NCBI RefSeq assembly: GCF_003385515.1
Contig: NZ_QNVT01000019.1
Location: forward strand, 58,525 to 122,524
Origin: Chryseobacterium pennae
GTDB lineage: Bacteria > Bacteroidota > Bacteroidia > Flavobacteriales > Weeksellaceae
Length of the DNA: 64,000 bases
Direction of reading: 5' to 3'
Shown here: in pieces, positions 32,219 to 41,440 of the stretch
Layout: each line of letters starts with the position of its first letter
How positions within the stretch are numbered: position 1 is the first letter of the stretch
Position numbers and translations under genes: made by a program
Notes under the pieces: generated by a model
Databases searched by the model: none
What the model was told of the DNA's origin: nothing
The model's input: only the letters and a program-made list of their open reading frames with translations

Positions 32219-32730
32219 TTTGTATTATTTTTAATTATTTGACTTTTTTTTATCAATCTTTCAATTGCAATATTACAGCTTTCAAATCACGTGCCAAAGC
32301 AAATCACTATGATGTATATCAGTGTGTTATGGGTGTTTTATTTAATTTTTAAGAGATTTTTTGTTTACATTTTGTTAATGTATTATTGCGAATTTATTAA
32401 TATATTTATTGTTCTGTCTTTAAAAAAATATGAAAATGTTAAGCGTTTGTAGACTTCTATATTAGACTTGATAAAACAAACAATAAGTAATGTAACGCAT
32501 AGTATTGATGTGAAATGAGAATTTTATGTGTAAAATTTCAGCGTAAAACAGATTTCTATGTTAAGAAAATTTATTTTTATCAGTGTTTTTTGCGTTGAAT
32601 TTTTTTATTGCCTGTCAGATTCTATGACATCCTTTTTGTGCCAGAACCTGAAATGTCTCTCTCATTTGTCAGCTTGTTGGGATTTAAATGTAAATTAAGA
32701 AAACGAAATATAGAAGTTGAAGACTTCTTT
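32219..32730. other. AT-rich spacer, no supported gene
   Basis: Possible frames here have uneven composition and no supporting context. The region probably holds the upstream control of the 26-residue peptide (minus) and of the SMR gene (plus). Confidence 0.5.
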
Positions 32731-32762
32731 TTGGGAACAGGGGAGAGGTTTTGTTATTTTTG
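32731..32762 (+). promoter_or_regulatory. Promoter of the SMR transporter gene
   Basis: TTG at 32731-32733, a 21-base spacer and TATTTTTG at 32755-32762, a full Bacteroidetes -33/-7 match. The ATG follows 15 bases later, so the leader is very short. Confidence 0.65.
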
Positions 32763-32777
32763 CATAAATAATACTTT

Positions 32778-33113
32778 ATGGAACGCAGTTATCTTTTTCT
32801 GGCTTTGGCCATCGTATTTGAAATCATAGCTACAACCTTTCTGAAAAAATCAGAAGAGTTTTCTAAGCTGTGGCCATCCGTTGTTACGGTAATAGGATAT
32901 GCCTGCGCCTTCTATTTTTTAAGTCTGAGCCTTCGTCAGATTCCGGTTGGGATTACTTATGCGATCTGGTCTGGGGTAGGTATAGTTTTTATTACAATAA
33001 TCGGGGTTGTTGCATTTAAGCAGGTTCCGGATTTACCTGCCATGATCGGAATAGCATTGATTATTTTGGGGGTAATCGTAATCAATGTGTTTTCAAAGAT
33101 GGGAACTCATTAA
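32778..33113 (+). CDS. SMR-family (EmrE/Gdx-like) small multidrug or guanidinium transporter
   Basis: The 111-residue protein has four membrane helices and the essential membrane glutamate Glu15 (LALAIVFEIIATTFLKKSE), equivalent to EmrE Glu14. Further SMR marks are GYACAFYFLSLSLRQIPVGITYAIWSG-like residues 40-66. It works as a dual-topology dimer exchanging protons for cationic compounds. Whether it exports drugs or guanidinium cannot be fixed by eye. Its end overlaps the convergent glycosyltransferase gene by four bases. Confidence 0.92.
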   Translation: MERSYLFLALAIVFEIIATTFLKKSEEFSKLWPSVVTVIGYACAFYFLSLSLRQIPVGITYAIWSGVGIVFITIIGVVAFKQVPDLPAMIGIALIILGVIVINVFSKMGTH

Positions 33114-33766
33114 ATAATAATATCCTGTGTGGTTTGAAGCTGTTTCCAGTGCTGTGATCTATTTTTATACAGAAAAAATTTTCCCAGCTTATATTTAAAC
33201 TGTAAATAACCACGGAATTCAATTCCATTAAATAAAGTGTAGGAAATATGCTGATTTTCTTCTAAAGACTGTTTTATCCCTTCGCTGAATACAGTAGGAC
33301 CTGTTGTAGCATGTACATTATTAGGATAGCAGTGGTTTTCTATATTGTAAAGCATTAGTTCCAATGTTTTCTTTAAAAAAGGATGGTCTTTTCTAAAAAT
33401 AAGTGCCCATTGAACATATAGATTTTCATGTCTTTCTTTACAGATCACTGCTTCATCTTCATCTTTTATAAGCCGCCTGAAAGGTTTGGTGATTGTACTG
33501 TCTATATCCAGATATATTCCTCCTTTTTTGTATAAAATGGCATATCTGAAAAAATCTGCTTTTGCTGCACCAATGGTGAGCCTGTTATAACATTCAATAT
33601 ATTGTGGTGGAAATTCTTCAGACAAAAATTTTACGATATCATGATCATCATAGAAAAAATACTGATATTCAGGATTCTTCCTTCTCATATTCCAAATGTG
33701 AAATTTTGTAAGTAAAGGCAGCTTTTTTGTTTTAAAAGTCTGAAATATTTGTTTGGGTATAGCCAT
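33110..33766 (-). CDS. DXD-type glycosyltransferase (Gly_transf_sug/OCH1-like)
   Basis: This 218-residue cytosolic protein opens IPKQIFQTFKTKKLP and has AKADFFRYAILYKKGGIYLDID, where Asp87 and Asp89 form the metal-binding DXD motif. This is the pattern of the DXD-sugar-binding glycosyltransferases (PF04488 type) that decorate capsule or lipopolysaccharide. No other polysaccharide genes are adjacent, so it is an orphan. The acceptor is unknown. Confidence 0.85.
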   Translation of the reverse strand: MAIPKQIFQTFKTKKLPLLTKFHIWNMRRKNPEYQYFFYDDHDIVKFLSEEFPPQYIECYNRLTIGAAKADFFRYAILYKKGGIYLDIDSTITKPFRRLIKDEDEAVICKERHENLYVQWALIFRKDHPFLKKTLELMLYNIENHCYPNNVHATTGPTVFSEGIKQSLEENQHISYTLFNGIEFRGYLQFKYKLGKFFLYKNRSQHWKQLQTTQDIII

Positions 33767-34336
33767 ATTCTTTTTTTATCATCATTATTAATTAAGCATG
33801 AAATTGCTTTTTATCAATGGGATTCATGTTTTGATAAATTTTCGCTAAAGAGAATGATGGTTTTAATGGAATAGTTTTGTTGGTGTTTTGATTTTTTGTA
33901 AAAAATGGTTAAAGCTTATGTTCTAAATGTTGCATTTAAAGCTTTACTTTCTTTAAAAAATTAATTCGCTATTATTGAAGTTGTTATAGCTGTGTTTTTA
34001 TTGTTGTGTTTTTTTAAAAATTTTTTCTGCCTGGTACAAAACTAAAGTGACCAAATTAGAATTTCTTTGGAATGGAATTAAAATACCATTAAGGAGATTA
34101 AAATGATATTAGAAAATTGTTAAGAGAAATTAATATAGAAAAATAAACAGCACAGAAAATAAGAGAGAGCTGCAGATAATTGCCTACCGAATAATCCCGT
34201 AGGTCACTTGGTGGAATTGATTTGTTGAAAAATATATGGTGCTTTTTAAACTGCTCGTAGATCTTTGTAAGAAATTAGCAAGTGATAATCTGAATGATCT
34301 GTGCCGTTCATAAAATGATAAATGGATTTCGATTCC
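33767..34336. other. 570-base AT-rich spacer, nothing supported
   Basis: No credible frame, RNA or repeat family. A weak inverted pair (CCTAC and GTAGG near 34183-34204) is present. Confidence 0.5.
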
Positions 34337-35071
34337 TTAATAAAGTTTCTGGTCATTTTCACAATAAAAACTTCTTCGTTTTCCGATTCCTGTTTTTTTC
34401 TTAATAAGTTTTTGGCCACAGATCGAACAGGTAGATTTTGTATGAACCAGCCAGTGCTTTTTCAAGGTAAATTCTCTTTTCCAAGCCAGAAACTGGAAAC
34501 TGTAATTTCTGGCTTCTGCAATAAGTTCCTTACGCTTTTTAGTGGGTAGATTTCCTGTTAAACTTTCCGGTTGTACACCAATTTTGAAAAGAACTTCATT
34601 TTTGATGATATTTCCGACTCCTGAAAATAGATTCTGATCCATTAAAGCGTCACATACCATCATATTTGGATTGGTTTTCAGTTTCTTTTCTGCTTTTTCC
34701 GGGTTCCAGAGATTACTCATGACATCTGCTTCCCAGTCGATCGTAGAAAGGAATTCTAATTCTACAGATTTTACAGAGCAGGTATAAAAGTACATTCCTT
34801 CATTTGAGAATAGTAGCGCTAATCTTAAGCTTTTGTCCGGCTTTGTCTGTTCATTAATACTATAAGAACCAAACATCAGTAAATGAATACGGATGGCTGA
34901 TTTATCAAAGACCAGATAGGTTTGCTTCCCAAAAGTACGGATCTCATGAAGTGTTTTGCCAATGAATGTTTCTTTATCGAATTTTGCATTACCTGATGCG
35001 TCTGTTACCTTATGGCCAACAAACTGCTGCAGGCTTTCTTTCATTAAAATAATGGATGGACCTTCAGGCAT
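34337..35071 (-). CDS. Fpg/Nei-family DNA glycosylase (endonuclease VIII-like)
   Basis: The frame could begin at 35086, but the enzyme needs Pro2 as its catalytic N-terminal residue, so the start must be the ATG at 35071 giving MPEGPS; the protein is then 244 residues. It shows RTFGKQTYLVFD, HLLMFGSY and DQNLFSGVGNIIKNEVLF, family core motifs. The C-terminal zinc finger has CSICG but only one cysteine in its second half (FYCENDQ), with Asp in the fourth ligand place. It excises oxidised bases and cuts the strand by beta/delta elimination. Confidence 0.9.
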   Translation of the reverse strand: MPEGPSIILMKESLQQFVGHKVTDASGNAKFDKETFIGKTLHEIRTFGKQTYLVFDKSAIRIHLLMFGSYSINEQTKPDKSLRLALLFSNEGMYFYTCSVKSVELEFLSTIDWEADVMSNLWNPEKAEKKLKTNPNMMVCDALMDQNLFSGVGNIIKNEVLFKIGVQPESLTGNLPTKKRKELIAEARNYSFQFLAWKREFTLKKHWLVHTKSTCSICGQKLIKKKTGIGKRRSFYCENDQKLY

Positions 35072-35188
35072 GATGTTACTTTTCAATAAAAGTTCAAATA
35101 CTGTTCCGTTAAACTAAAATGTAGAACTCAGATTAATCCATCCGGGTGTATCAGGAACTTAAAATAATGAATTCATCATCCACTTGTC

Positions 35189-35247
35189 ATTCCGTAGGAA
35201 TCTTAATAAAGTATTTTCAAAATCCAAAATCAGATTTCCTACAGAAT
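35189..35247. repeat. Inverted-repeat element of the CCGTAGGAATCT type
   Basis: ATTCCGTAGGAATCT at 35189-35203 and AGATTTCCTACAGAAT at 35232-35247 form imperfect inverted arms around 28 bases. It lies between two minus-strand genes. Confidence 0.5.
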
Positions 35248-35266
35248 AAGAAATAAGCGTTTATAT

Positions 35267-35893
35267 TTATTGCTTTTGTCCCACAAAACGAATCACAGAA
35301 CCCGTTCCGTTGTGAAATAACCCTTCCTTAAGTTCAATTTCTGTTTCCTCAAGTTCTATAATGGAGTAATTTGGGAAATCGGCCTTAATTTCTTCTATGG
35401 AAAATAAATCCTTTATATCCCTAGGTCCACCTACTTTTTCATTTTTTGTGACGTAATCAAGATGCTTTTTACTGAAGGCTTCGAAAATGATAAATCCACC
35501 TTTACGAAGATACTGATCAAGTATTTGGTGGATGGATGATTTAATATCCCCCGGAAAATGAGCATAGATAAGGGCAATTACATCAAATTGCTGTTCATGA
35601 TAATTTAAGGTTTGAAGCTCGCCAATCTGATAATCTATAGTTACATCATTCTGCTCTGCAAGTTGCAAAGCTTTAGATCTGCCTTGCTCACTGATGTCAA
35701 AAGATGATGTTTTCCAGCCCTCTAATGCTGCATAAACAGAATTTCTTCCTTCACCATCGGCAGGAAAAAGAATAGTGCCGGGATTTAATTTGCTGAGCTG
35801 TTCTTCCAGATAGATATTGGGAGCTGTTCCATATACAAATTCCTCGTGGGTATACCTTTCATTCCATTTGTCAAGCCATGTGCTGTCTTTCAT
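35267..35893 (-). CDS. Class I SAM-dependent methyltransferase
   Basis: From the ATG at 35893 this is a 208-residue protein opening MKDSTWLDKWNERYTHEEFVYG. The SAM site is degenerate but recognisable: ILFPADGEGRNSVYAA replaces the usual GxGxG, followed by the acidic strand end SSFDIS and DVIALIYAHFP. It resembles the TehB/thiopurine-methyltransferase-like group acting on small molecules. The N-terminal extension to 35947 lacks family features. The substrate is unknown. Confidence 0.8.
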   Translation of the reverse strand: MKDSTWLDKWNERYTHEEFVYGTAPNIYLEEQLSKLNPGTILFPADGEGRNSVYAALEGWKTSSFDISEQGRSKALQLAEQNDVTIDYQIGELQTLNYHEQQFDVIALIYAHFPGDIKSSIHQILDQYLRKGGFIIFEAFSKKHLDYVTKNEKVGGPRDIKDLFSIEEIKADFPNYSIIELEETEIELKEGLFHNGTGSVIRFVGQKQ

Positions 35894-36015
35894 TTTTAAT
35901 AGTTTAATTTCTATCAAATGTAAGATCTTTTCATCTGTATTAATCAACGGAAAAAACTCTGATGCTAATAGATTTTTTGAATGATAATGTCTGCTTAATA
36001 AATATCTAAATACTA

Positions 36016-36046
36016 TTCCGTAAAATTAAAATTTGGAGTAATTTTG
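36016..36046 (+). promoter_or_regulatory. Candidate promoter placing the dgt start at or near the ATG
   Basis: TTC at 36016-36018, a 20-base spacer and TAATTTTG at 36039-36046. The ATG is at 36051, so the transcript would be leaderless or nearly so. Confidence 0.4.
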
Positions 36047-36050
36047 AAAA

Positions 36051-37409
36051 ATGATGAATTTAAACCAGATTTTCACCAATCAACGTACAGGAAATAATCC
36101 AAATACTAAAGCTTCAAGAACTGATTTTCAAAGGGATTTCGACAGAATTATCTTCTCTTCTGCATTCAGAAGACTGCAGAATAAAACCCAGGTTTTCCCT
36201 CTTCCCGGAAGTGTTTTTGTGCACAACAGGCTGACGCACTCTCTGGAAGTATCATCTGTAGGAAGGAGTTTAGGAAGTATTATTGGTGAATTCATTGCTG
36301 AGGACTATAAAAATGAACTTACTGAAGATTCAAAGAATTTTTATCTATATAATTTAGGAAATGTAATTGCGGCGGCATGCCTTTGTCATGACGTTGGAAA
36401 CCCGGCTTTCGGACATTCAGGAGAAGATGCTATTGCAAGTTATTTTGAAAGAAATGAAAAAGACCTGAAATTCAAGTTCAATGAAAAAGAATGGGCAGAT
36501 CTGGTTAATTTTGAAGGAAATGCCAATGCTATCAGGGTTTTGGCTCAGCAACAACAAGGGAAAGATGCCGGCGGAATCCAGCTTACATTTTCTACTCTGG
36601 CGAGTATTGCAAAATATCCGTGTGAGGCAGTAGCCAAGAAAAAAGGAATTATTCACCGTAAGAAATTCGGTTTTTTCCAGAATGAAAAAGATATATTCCT
36701 TGAAATTGCAAAAGGAACCCAGCTGATTTCCGAATGTGAAGAACCACATATTTTCAAAAGGCATCCTTTTGTATGGCTGGTAGAAGCTGCTGATGATATC
36801 TGCTATAATATTATCGATATGGAAGATGCCCACAGATTGGGAATCGTATCCACTTCTGACTGTGAAAACCTTTTCTTTGAACTGGTAAAATCAGAAAGTA
36901 ACGATATTGATAAGGTTAAAAATAAGCTGTCTTCCATTTCCAATGAAAATGAAAAAATCTCTTATTTAAGAGCAAAAGCGATCAATGCCTTGATTAACAA
37001 ATCACTTGAGATTTATAAGCAGAATTTTGAAACCATTCTGGAAGGAAATCTTGACAAAGGGCTTCTGGATGTCTATAAATCTGAAAACAATGCTTTACAG
37101 GATATAGAATCATTCTCTATTGAAAAAATTTACAACCATAAAGCCGTTGTGGAGATTGAAAATGCAGGATACAATGTAATGTATGAATTGCTGGATCATT
37201 TCATTCCTTCCATCCTGAAACCGGATGATGAGAGAAAATCTTACGATCAAAAGGCATTAAAGCTTCTTCCAAGACAGTTTGTGTATGAAAACGGAACCGA
37301 TTACCAGAAGGTATTGGGAATTATAGATTTCGTTTCCGGAATGACAGATAATTACGCTACCGACCTTTACAGAAAAATCAAAGGAATTGATATCGGAATG
37401 ACGGTATAA
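36051..37409 (+). CDS. dgt: Deoxyguanosinetriphosphate triphosphohydrolase-like protein
   Basis: The 452-residue protein is an HD-domain dNTPase. His63 in NRLTHSLEVS, His113-Asp114 in CLCHDVGNPAFGHSGED and downstream VEAADDICYNIIDMED are the metal-site motifs. Family members hydrolyse dGTP to deoxyguanosine and triphosphate and lower dNTP pools, in some cases limiting phage. It is probably a single-gene unit. A second ATG at 36054 is equally usable. Confidence 0.93.
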   Translation: MMNLNQIFTNQRTGNNPNTKASRTDFQRDFDRIIFSSAFRRLQNKTQVFPLPGSVFVHNRLTHSLEVSSVGRSLGSIIGEFIAEDYKNELTEDSKNFYLYNLGNVIAAACLCHDVGNPAFGHSGEDAIASYFERNEKDLKFKFNEKEWADLVNFEGNANAIRVLAQQQQGKDAGGIQLTFSTLASIAKYPCEAVAKKKGIIHRKKFGFFQNEKDIFLEIAKGTQLISECEEPHIFKRHPFVWLVEAADDICYNIIDMEDAHRLGIVSTSDCENLFFELVKSESNDIDKVKNKLSSISNENEKISYLRAKAINALINKSLEIYKQNFETILEGNLDKGLLDVYKSENNALQDIESFSIEKIYNHKAVVEIENAGYNVMYELLDHFIPSILKPDDERKSYDQKALKLLPRQFVYENGTDYQKVLGIIDFVSGMTDNYATDLYRKIKGIDIGMTV

Positions 37410-37427
37410 ACCTATTAGATTAAAGAC

Positions 37428-37510
37428 TGGAAGCGGGAAGGAAGGATGCTGGATGTTACTATTTCACACCTCAATTACTCCCGCTTCCCGCCTCAAACTT
37501 CCCGCCTTAA
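37428..37510. repeat. GGAAG-rich intergenic repeat flanking the SPFH gene (left)
   Basis: GGAAGCGGGAAGGAAGGATG and its inverted counterpart CCCGCTTCCCGCC about 50 bases later. A related GGAAGCTGGAAGAGGGAAG tract lies on the other side of the SPFH gene. Confidence 0.45.
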
Positions 37511-37568
37511 ATATCCACGGTTTAAATATTATTTCTATCTTTATAAGAATCAATATAAAAACTAAACT

Positions 37569-38507
37569 ATGGGTATTTTTCTGGCTCCCGTTATTATTTT
37601 CGGGTTAATTATTTTATTTGCATCGTTTTTTGTGGTTAAACAGGAGACGGCAGCAATCATTGAACGTTTTGGAAAATTCCAGGGAGTAAAACATTCAGGG
37701 CTTCATCTTAAGCTTCCCATCATAGATCAGATTGCAAAAAGATTAAATCTCAGAATTCAGCAGCTGGACGTGATGATTGATACTAAAACACTGGACAATG
37801 TATTTATCAAGATGAAAATCTCTGTTCAGTACCAGGTCATCAGAAGCCAGGTAGGAGATGCTTATTATCGACTGGAAAATCCTGAAAATCAAATTACTTC
37901 ATTTGTGTTCGATGTGGTGAGAGCAGAAGTTCCAAAGCTGAAACTTGATGATGTTTTTGTAAGAAAAGATGATGTGGCGATTGCCGTAAAAAGTGAGCTT
38001 CAGGAAGCGATGAACAGTTACGGATATGATATTATCAAAGCATTGGTGACAGATATTGACCCTGATGAACAGGTAAAACATGCCATGAACAGAATCAATG
38101 CTGCAGAAAGGGAAAAAACTGCTGCAGAATATGAATCTGAGGCTCAAAGAATCAGAATCGTAGCCGTTGCAAAAGCTGAAGCCGAATCGAAAAAACTACA
38201 AGGACAGGGAATCGCAGACCAAAGAAGGGAAATTGCAAAAGGACTTGAAGAATCTGTAAGAATGCTGAATAATGTAGAAATCAATTCACATGAAGCATCA
38301 GCTCTTATCGTGGTGACACAGCATTATGACACTCTACATTCTGTAGGAGCAAGTAACAGAAGTAATCTTGTTCTTCTTCCCAATTCACCAACAGCAGCAA
38401 GCAGTATGCTGAATGATCTTGTTGTAGCCATGACAACAGCCAATACAGTGGGAGAAGCGAGCAAGGGAAAATACCCTGAACCACCACGAAAAGAAGGGGG
38501 ATATTAA
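37569..38507 (+). CDS. SPFH/band-7 (stomatin-like) membrane protein
   Basis: The 312-residue protein has one N-terminal membrane helix (residues 3-23) and a band-7 domain: VVKQETAAIIERFGKFQGV, LHLKLPIIDQIAKRLNLRIQQLDV. A long Ala/Glu-rich helix (RINAAEREKTAAEYESEAQRI) follows. It matches the bacterial stomatin/QmcA group that oligomerises at the inner membrane and supports proteases or lipid domains. No NfeD partner gene is adjacent. It is flanked by intergenic repeats. Confidence 0.92.
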   Translation: MGIFLAPVIIFGLIILFASFFVVKQETAAIIERFGKFQGVKHSGLHLKLPIIDQIAKRLNLRIQQLDVMIDTKTLDNVFIKMKISVQYQVIRSQVGDAYYRLENPENQITSFVFDVVRAEVPKLKLDDVFVRKDDVAIAVKSELQEAMNSYGYDIIKALVTDIDPDEQVKHAMNRINAAEREKTAAEYESEAQRIRIVAVAKAEAESKKLQGQGIADQRREIAKGLEESVRMLNNVEINSHEASALIVVTQHYDTLHSVGASNRSNLVLLPNSPTAASSMLNDLVVAMTTANTVGEASKGKYPEPPRKEGGY

Positions 38508-38518
38508 TAAGGAAAGGA

Positions 38519-38663
38519 TGATGGAAGCTGGAAGAGGGAAGTTGTGATTGTCGAAAGTAGGGATGAAGGGTTATTTTAAACTACTTTCAGGGTAATATCT
38601 ATACAATACGATAAAAATATGTTCACCGGCTGATGGTAACTTCCAGCCCCAGCTTCAGGCTTT
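38519..38663. repeat. GGAAG-rich intergenic repeat flanking the SPFH gene (right)
   Basis: GGAAGCTGGAAGAGGGAAG on the plus strand, then the inverted TTCCAGCCCCAGCTTC about 100 bases later, forming loose inverted arms. Confidence 0.45.
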
Positions 38664-38676
38664 CATACAATAAAAC

Positions 38677-38709
38677 AAAAAACGCTTCAGAAATTTCTGA
38701 AGCGTTTTT
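38677..38709. terminator. Bidirectional terminator between convergent genes
   Basis: AAAAACGCTTCAGAAA and TTTCTGAAGCGTTTTT, a perfect palindrome with A and T runs on both sides. It serves the SPFH gene (plus) and the DUF4377 gene (minus). Confidence 0.85.
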
Positions 38710-38712
38710 ATT

Positions 38713-39327
38713 TTATTTCTTAGTTTTAGAAACCTGCTCTACCAATGTGTATTTTATTGAAGAAGCATCTGCCGGTGGATTATCTATTTTTTCTGTTTTC
38801 ACTTTTAAAACATATTCGTAACCCGGTTCATAAGTGAATCCTTCAATGTTGCTGTAGAAATTACTCCAGTTTTCAGAAGCGTTTTCTTTTACCTGCAGGC
38901 ATTTCATACGACCTGCTCCTGCAGAACAGTCTACGGTTTGTGCTCCTACAATAAGTGTTTTTTCACCTGCTGCTGCAGCATCTTTCTTAGTTTTAGAAAC
39001 CTGCTTTATCAATGTATATTTTATTGAAGAAGCGTCAGCTGGCGGGTTTGCAATTTTTTCTGTTTTTACCTTTAAAACATATTCATACCCTGGTTCATAA
39101 GTAAATCCTTCGATGTTTGTGTAAAAATTAGTCCAGTCTTCTGAAGCCTTTTCTTTTACCTGCAGACATTTCATTGGAGCTACTCCTGTACAGTCTGCTG
39201 TCTGTGGTCCTACGATGAACGTTTTTTCATCTCCGGCAGAAACTCCAGCTGTTGTTGTACACTGCGTCATTGCGAATAATGCTAATGCGGGTGCTGCCCC
39301 TTTTAGAATTGTTGCTATACTTTTCAT
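38713..39327 (-). CDS. Tandem DUF4377 lipoprotein
   Basis: This 204-residue protein has a lipoprotein signal (ALALFAMTQC, lipid Cys at 23) and two near-identical DUF4377-type domains (about residues 33-115 and 120-204). Each has the pattern VG-QT-DC, MKCLQVKE, FY-NIEGFTYEPGYEYVLKVKTEK and NPPADASSIKYTL. The DNA of the two halves is also very similar, so the duplication is recent. The paired cysteines (DC and KC) in each domain could form a disulphide. The domain has no established function; it often accompanies META/HslJ-type proteins. Confidence 0.85.
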   Translation of the reverse strand: MKSIATILKGAAPALALFAMTQCTTTAGVSAGDEKTFIVGPQTADCTGVAPMKCLQVKEKASEDWTNFYTNIEGFTYEPGYEYVLKVKTEKIANPPADASSIKYTLIKQVSKTKKDAAAAGEKTLIVGAQTVDCSAGAGRMKCLQVKENASENWSNFYSNIEGFTYEPGYEYVLKVKTEKIDNPPADASSIKYTLVEQVSKTKK

Positions 39328-39605
39328 AAACTTGATTTTAAAACCTTACCTCACAATTACCATGCCGAAAATTCCTTGAATTAGCGGATTTCCGGGATTG
39401 TTTTTTCATTTTTTAATCATTTAATTTGAGGACTCTAATAAGTGAAGAAAGGAAGAATGTTATGTTAAATATAATGAAATTCAGGTACGAGATATTGGAT
39501 GCCAGTAAATTATAGACAGGAAAAAGCTCCTGAATTGAATCTTGTTTTATGATAAACTTAAAGATATAATTGAGGTATTTAGAGTGTAAGAAAGAATTTG
39601 AATTG

Positions 39606-40412
39606 ATGAGAAAATTACTAGTATTAATTTCCGCTGTTTTTATAACTGGTAATGCATATGCCCAAAAGGTAGATAATGCATTGCAGGGATATTTTGAAGA
39701 ACAGGGAAACGAGACTTTTTATAAAAGTTTTAATTTTGACGGGAACGGTAAAATAGTGGATGGGTTTAAAAGCAGTTATTATTTTACAAGAAATGATAGC
39801 TTAATTGTGATTCCGGATAAAGATGTATTTGTTTTTAAAATCAAAAAAGATAAACTAATCGGTATTTCAGACTGGGTTAAAAACGGAGTCTGGGTTCGTA
39901 AAAAAGACAGTACTGAGGTTAATAACAGAGTGAATCCTGCAAAATCTCAGAAAAGAGCAGTTTTATTGGCAGGGTATTATGATAAGACGAAGAATATGTC
40001 TGGATTGGATGCGTTGTTCTCCAATGCTAACGATTATACCAGGATTAGTGAAGACTTTTGTAATCAGGGGTTAGCCAAAGCATGCCTCAATGCCTTTGGA
40101 TTAAAGATGATGGAATATACTCCCGGATTCTTTGGTGACCTTGAAAAAATCAAAGATAAAAAGCTCAAGCCCCATCCGGAGCTGATAGAGCTTTCCAAAA
40201 AAATAACAGACCTTGGAGAACCGGAAGGATATAATGTTCTTGGAGCTTATTATCACCTCTTAGGACTTCGGGAAAAAGCTTTTGAAACCTGGAAGGAAGG
40301 AGAGAAACATGGTGATCCGGCTTCTATGTTATCTATGGGACTTATTGAAGTGGGAGAAGAAATGGATAAAGCTCCCAAGACCCCTAATGTTAAAAGGAAA
40401 AAGAAAAAATGA
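39606..40412 (+). CDS. Exported hypothetical protein with Sel1-like helices
   Basis: From the ATG at 39606 the protein is 268 residues with a signal peptide (MRKLLVLISAVFITGNAYAQ). The middle is beta-rich with FNFDGNGKIVDGFKSSYYF; the C-terminal half shows Sel1/TPR-like helices (LGAYYHLLGLREKAFETWKEGEKHGDPASMLSMG). It overlaps the next gene by four bases (ATGA), so the two are coupled. I do not recognise a named family. Confidence 0.7.
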   Translation: MRKLLVLISAVFITGNAYAQKVDNALQGYFEEQGNETFYKSFNFDGNGKIVDGFKSSYYFTRNDSLIVIPDKDVFVFKIKKDKLIGISDWVKNGVWVRKKDSTEVNNRVNPAKSQKRAVLLAGYYDKTKNMSGLDALFSNANDYTRISEDFCNQGLAKACLNAFGLKMMEYTPGFFGDLEKIKDKKLKPHPELIELSKKITDLGEPEGYNVLGAYYHLLGLREKAFETWKEGEKHGDPASMLSMGLIEVGEEMDKAPKTPNVKRKKKK

Positions 40413-40870
40413 TGAAGAAGAAACTGTTGTTTTCATCTGCTTTGGTTCTTAGCGCTTTGGTAAGCGCACAGAAACTTAAGAAGGAAGATGTTGTAGGCTT
40501 TTGGAAGCTGAAAGAAGCTGGGTTTTATGAAGGGAAGAAGAAGGTGGTGAAAGAGTTTGATAACTGCAGACTGATGCGTAACTATGCTATAAGAGAAGAT
40601 GGTTTTGCTGTGTATAATTATATAGGAGGAAAAGTAGGAGATTGTACCCCATCAGAACCAAGGCTTTCTTTTTGGAAGATTGTGGACAACAGGGTCCAGT
40701 TTTATGTAGATGATAAAAATATTCTTGAAGAAGTTGTTGTGACTTTCAATAAAGATAAAACCATGACATTTTCGGACTATAAACCGGTTTTTGTTAAGCT
40801 TGACGGAGATGCATTAGCGGAAAAAGTGACGAATACCATTCATTATGATATTCTTGAAAAACAGTATTGA
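40409..40870 (+). CDS. Exported small hypothetical protein (lipocalin-like)
   Basis: This 153-residue protein has a signal peptide (MMKKKLLFSSALVLSALVSAQ) and a body opening EDVVGFWKLKEAGFYEG, with alternating beta strands to the end. The G-x-W pattern and length are like small lipocalin-fold proteins of Bacteroidetes, but I cannot confirm the family. Its start overlaps the stop of the preceding gene by four bases, and a four-helix membrane protein follows after 24 bases, so all three are probably one operon. Confidence 0.65.
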   Translation: MMKKKLLFSSALVLSALVSAQKLKKEDVVGFWKLKEAGFYEGKKKVVKEFDNCRLMRNYAIREDGFAVYNYIGGKVGDCTPSEPRLSFWKIVDNRVQFYVDDKNILEEVVVTFNKDKTMTFSDYKPVFVKLDGDALAEKVTNTIHYDILEKQY

Positions 40871-40894
40871 ATCTAAAAATTTAATTGAAATCCT

Positions 40895-41359
40895 ATGAAT
40901 TTTGTTACAGTAATCTATCTGGTCAACTTATTGTTATATGCCATTTATTTCTTTGGAAAGGGGAGTAGTGAAGAGGTTATTACCATTGTAGATTATTCGA
41001 TTTCTGCAATAATGTCTCTTTTTTTAATGATTGCCGGATATGTTAATGCGAAGCAAAAGATGAAGTACAGATCTGTCTTGTGGATGTTTTTTGTAAATGT
41101 TGTTTTCTTTGCAATGTCCGGGTTGTTTGATCAGTTTGGAAATAATTTTAATCTTTTGTCAATGGGGAATGATAATTTTATTTTTACCTTAGCTTTAATA
41201 GCCTATAACGGTTATTTATTTCCGCTGATTGTAAAACTGGAAAGAACCGGTTTTTCCCTTGTATTGCCACTCGTATTGTCTTTTATTCTACCGTCTTTAG
41301 GCTATTGGATAGGGAAAATGATTGCACCGAAAAATTCAACTTCATCTGAAGAAATTTAA
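40895..41359 (+). CDS. Four-helix hypothetical membrane protein
   Basis: The 154-residue protein has about four hydrophobic helices (residues 4-20, 30-49, 60-76, 95-112, and a last one near 122-142). No motif of a known transporter or enzyme is visible. It is last in a three-gene unit with two exported proteins. Function unknown. Confidence 0.65.
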   Translation: MNFVTVIYLVNLLLYAIYFFGKGSSEEVITIVDYSISAIMSLFLMIAGYVNAKQKMKYRSVLWMFFVNVVFFAMSGLFDQFGNNFNLLSMGNDNFIFTLALIAYNGYLFPLIVKLERTGFSLVLPLVLSFILPSLGYWIGKMIAPKNSTSSEEI

Positions 41360-41440
41360 CCTGAATGTTAAGTGTTTTTGAGTGACAAGGTATTTGTCAT
41401 TGACTACGTCGAATCTTCGATTTCCGACAAAGAAGGAATC

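Noticed and set aside
32170..32352. 60-codon plus-strand frame
   Set aside because: Composition is poor, and it lies opposite the better supported 26-residue minus-strand peptide.
32608..32829. 73-codon plus-strand frame
   Set aside because: It overlaps the promoter and start of the SMR transporter gene.
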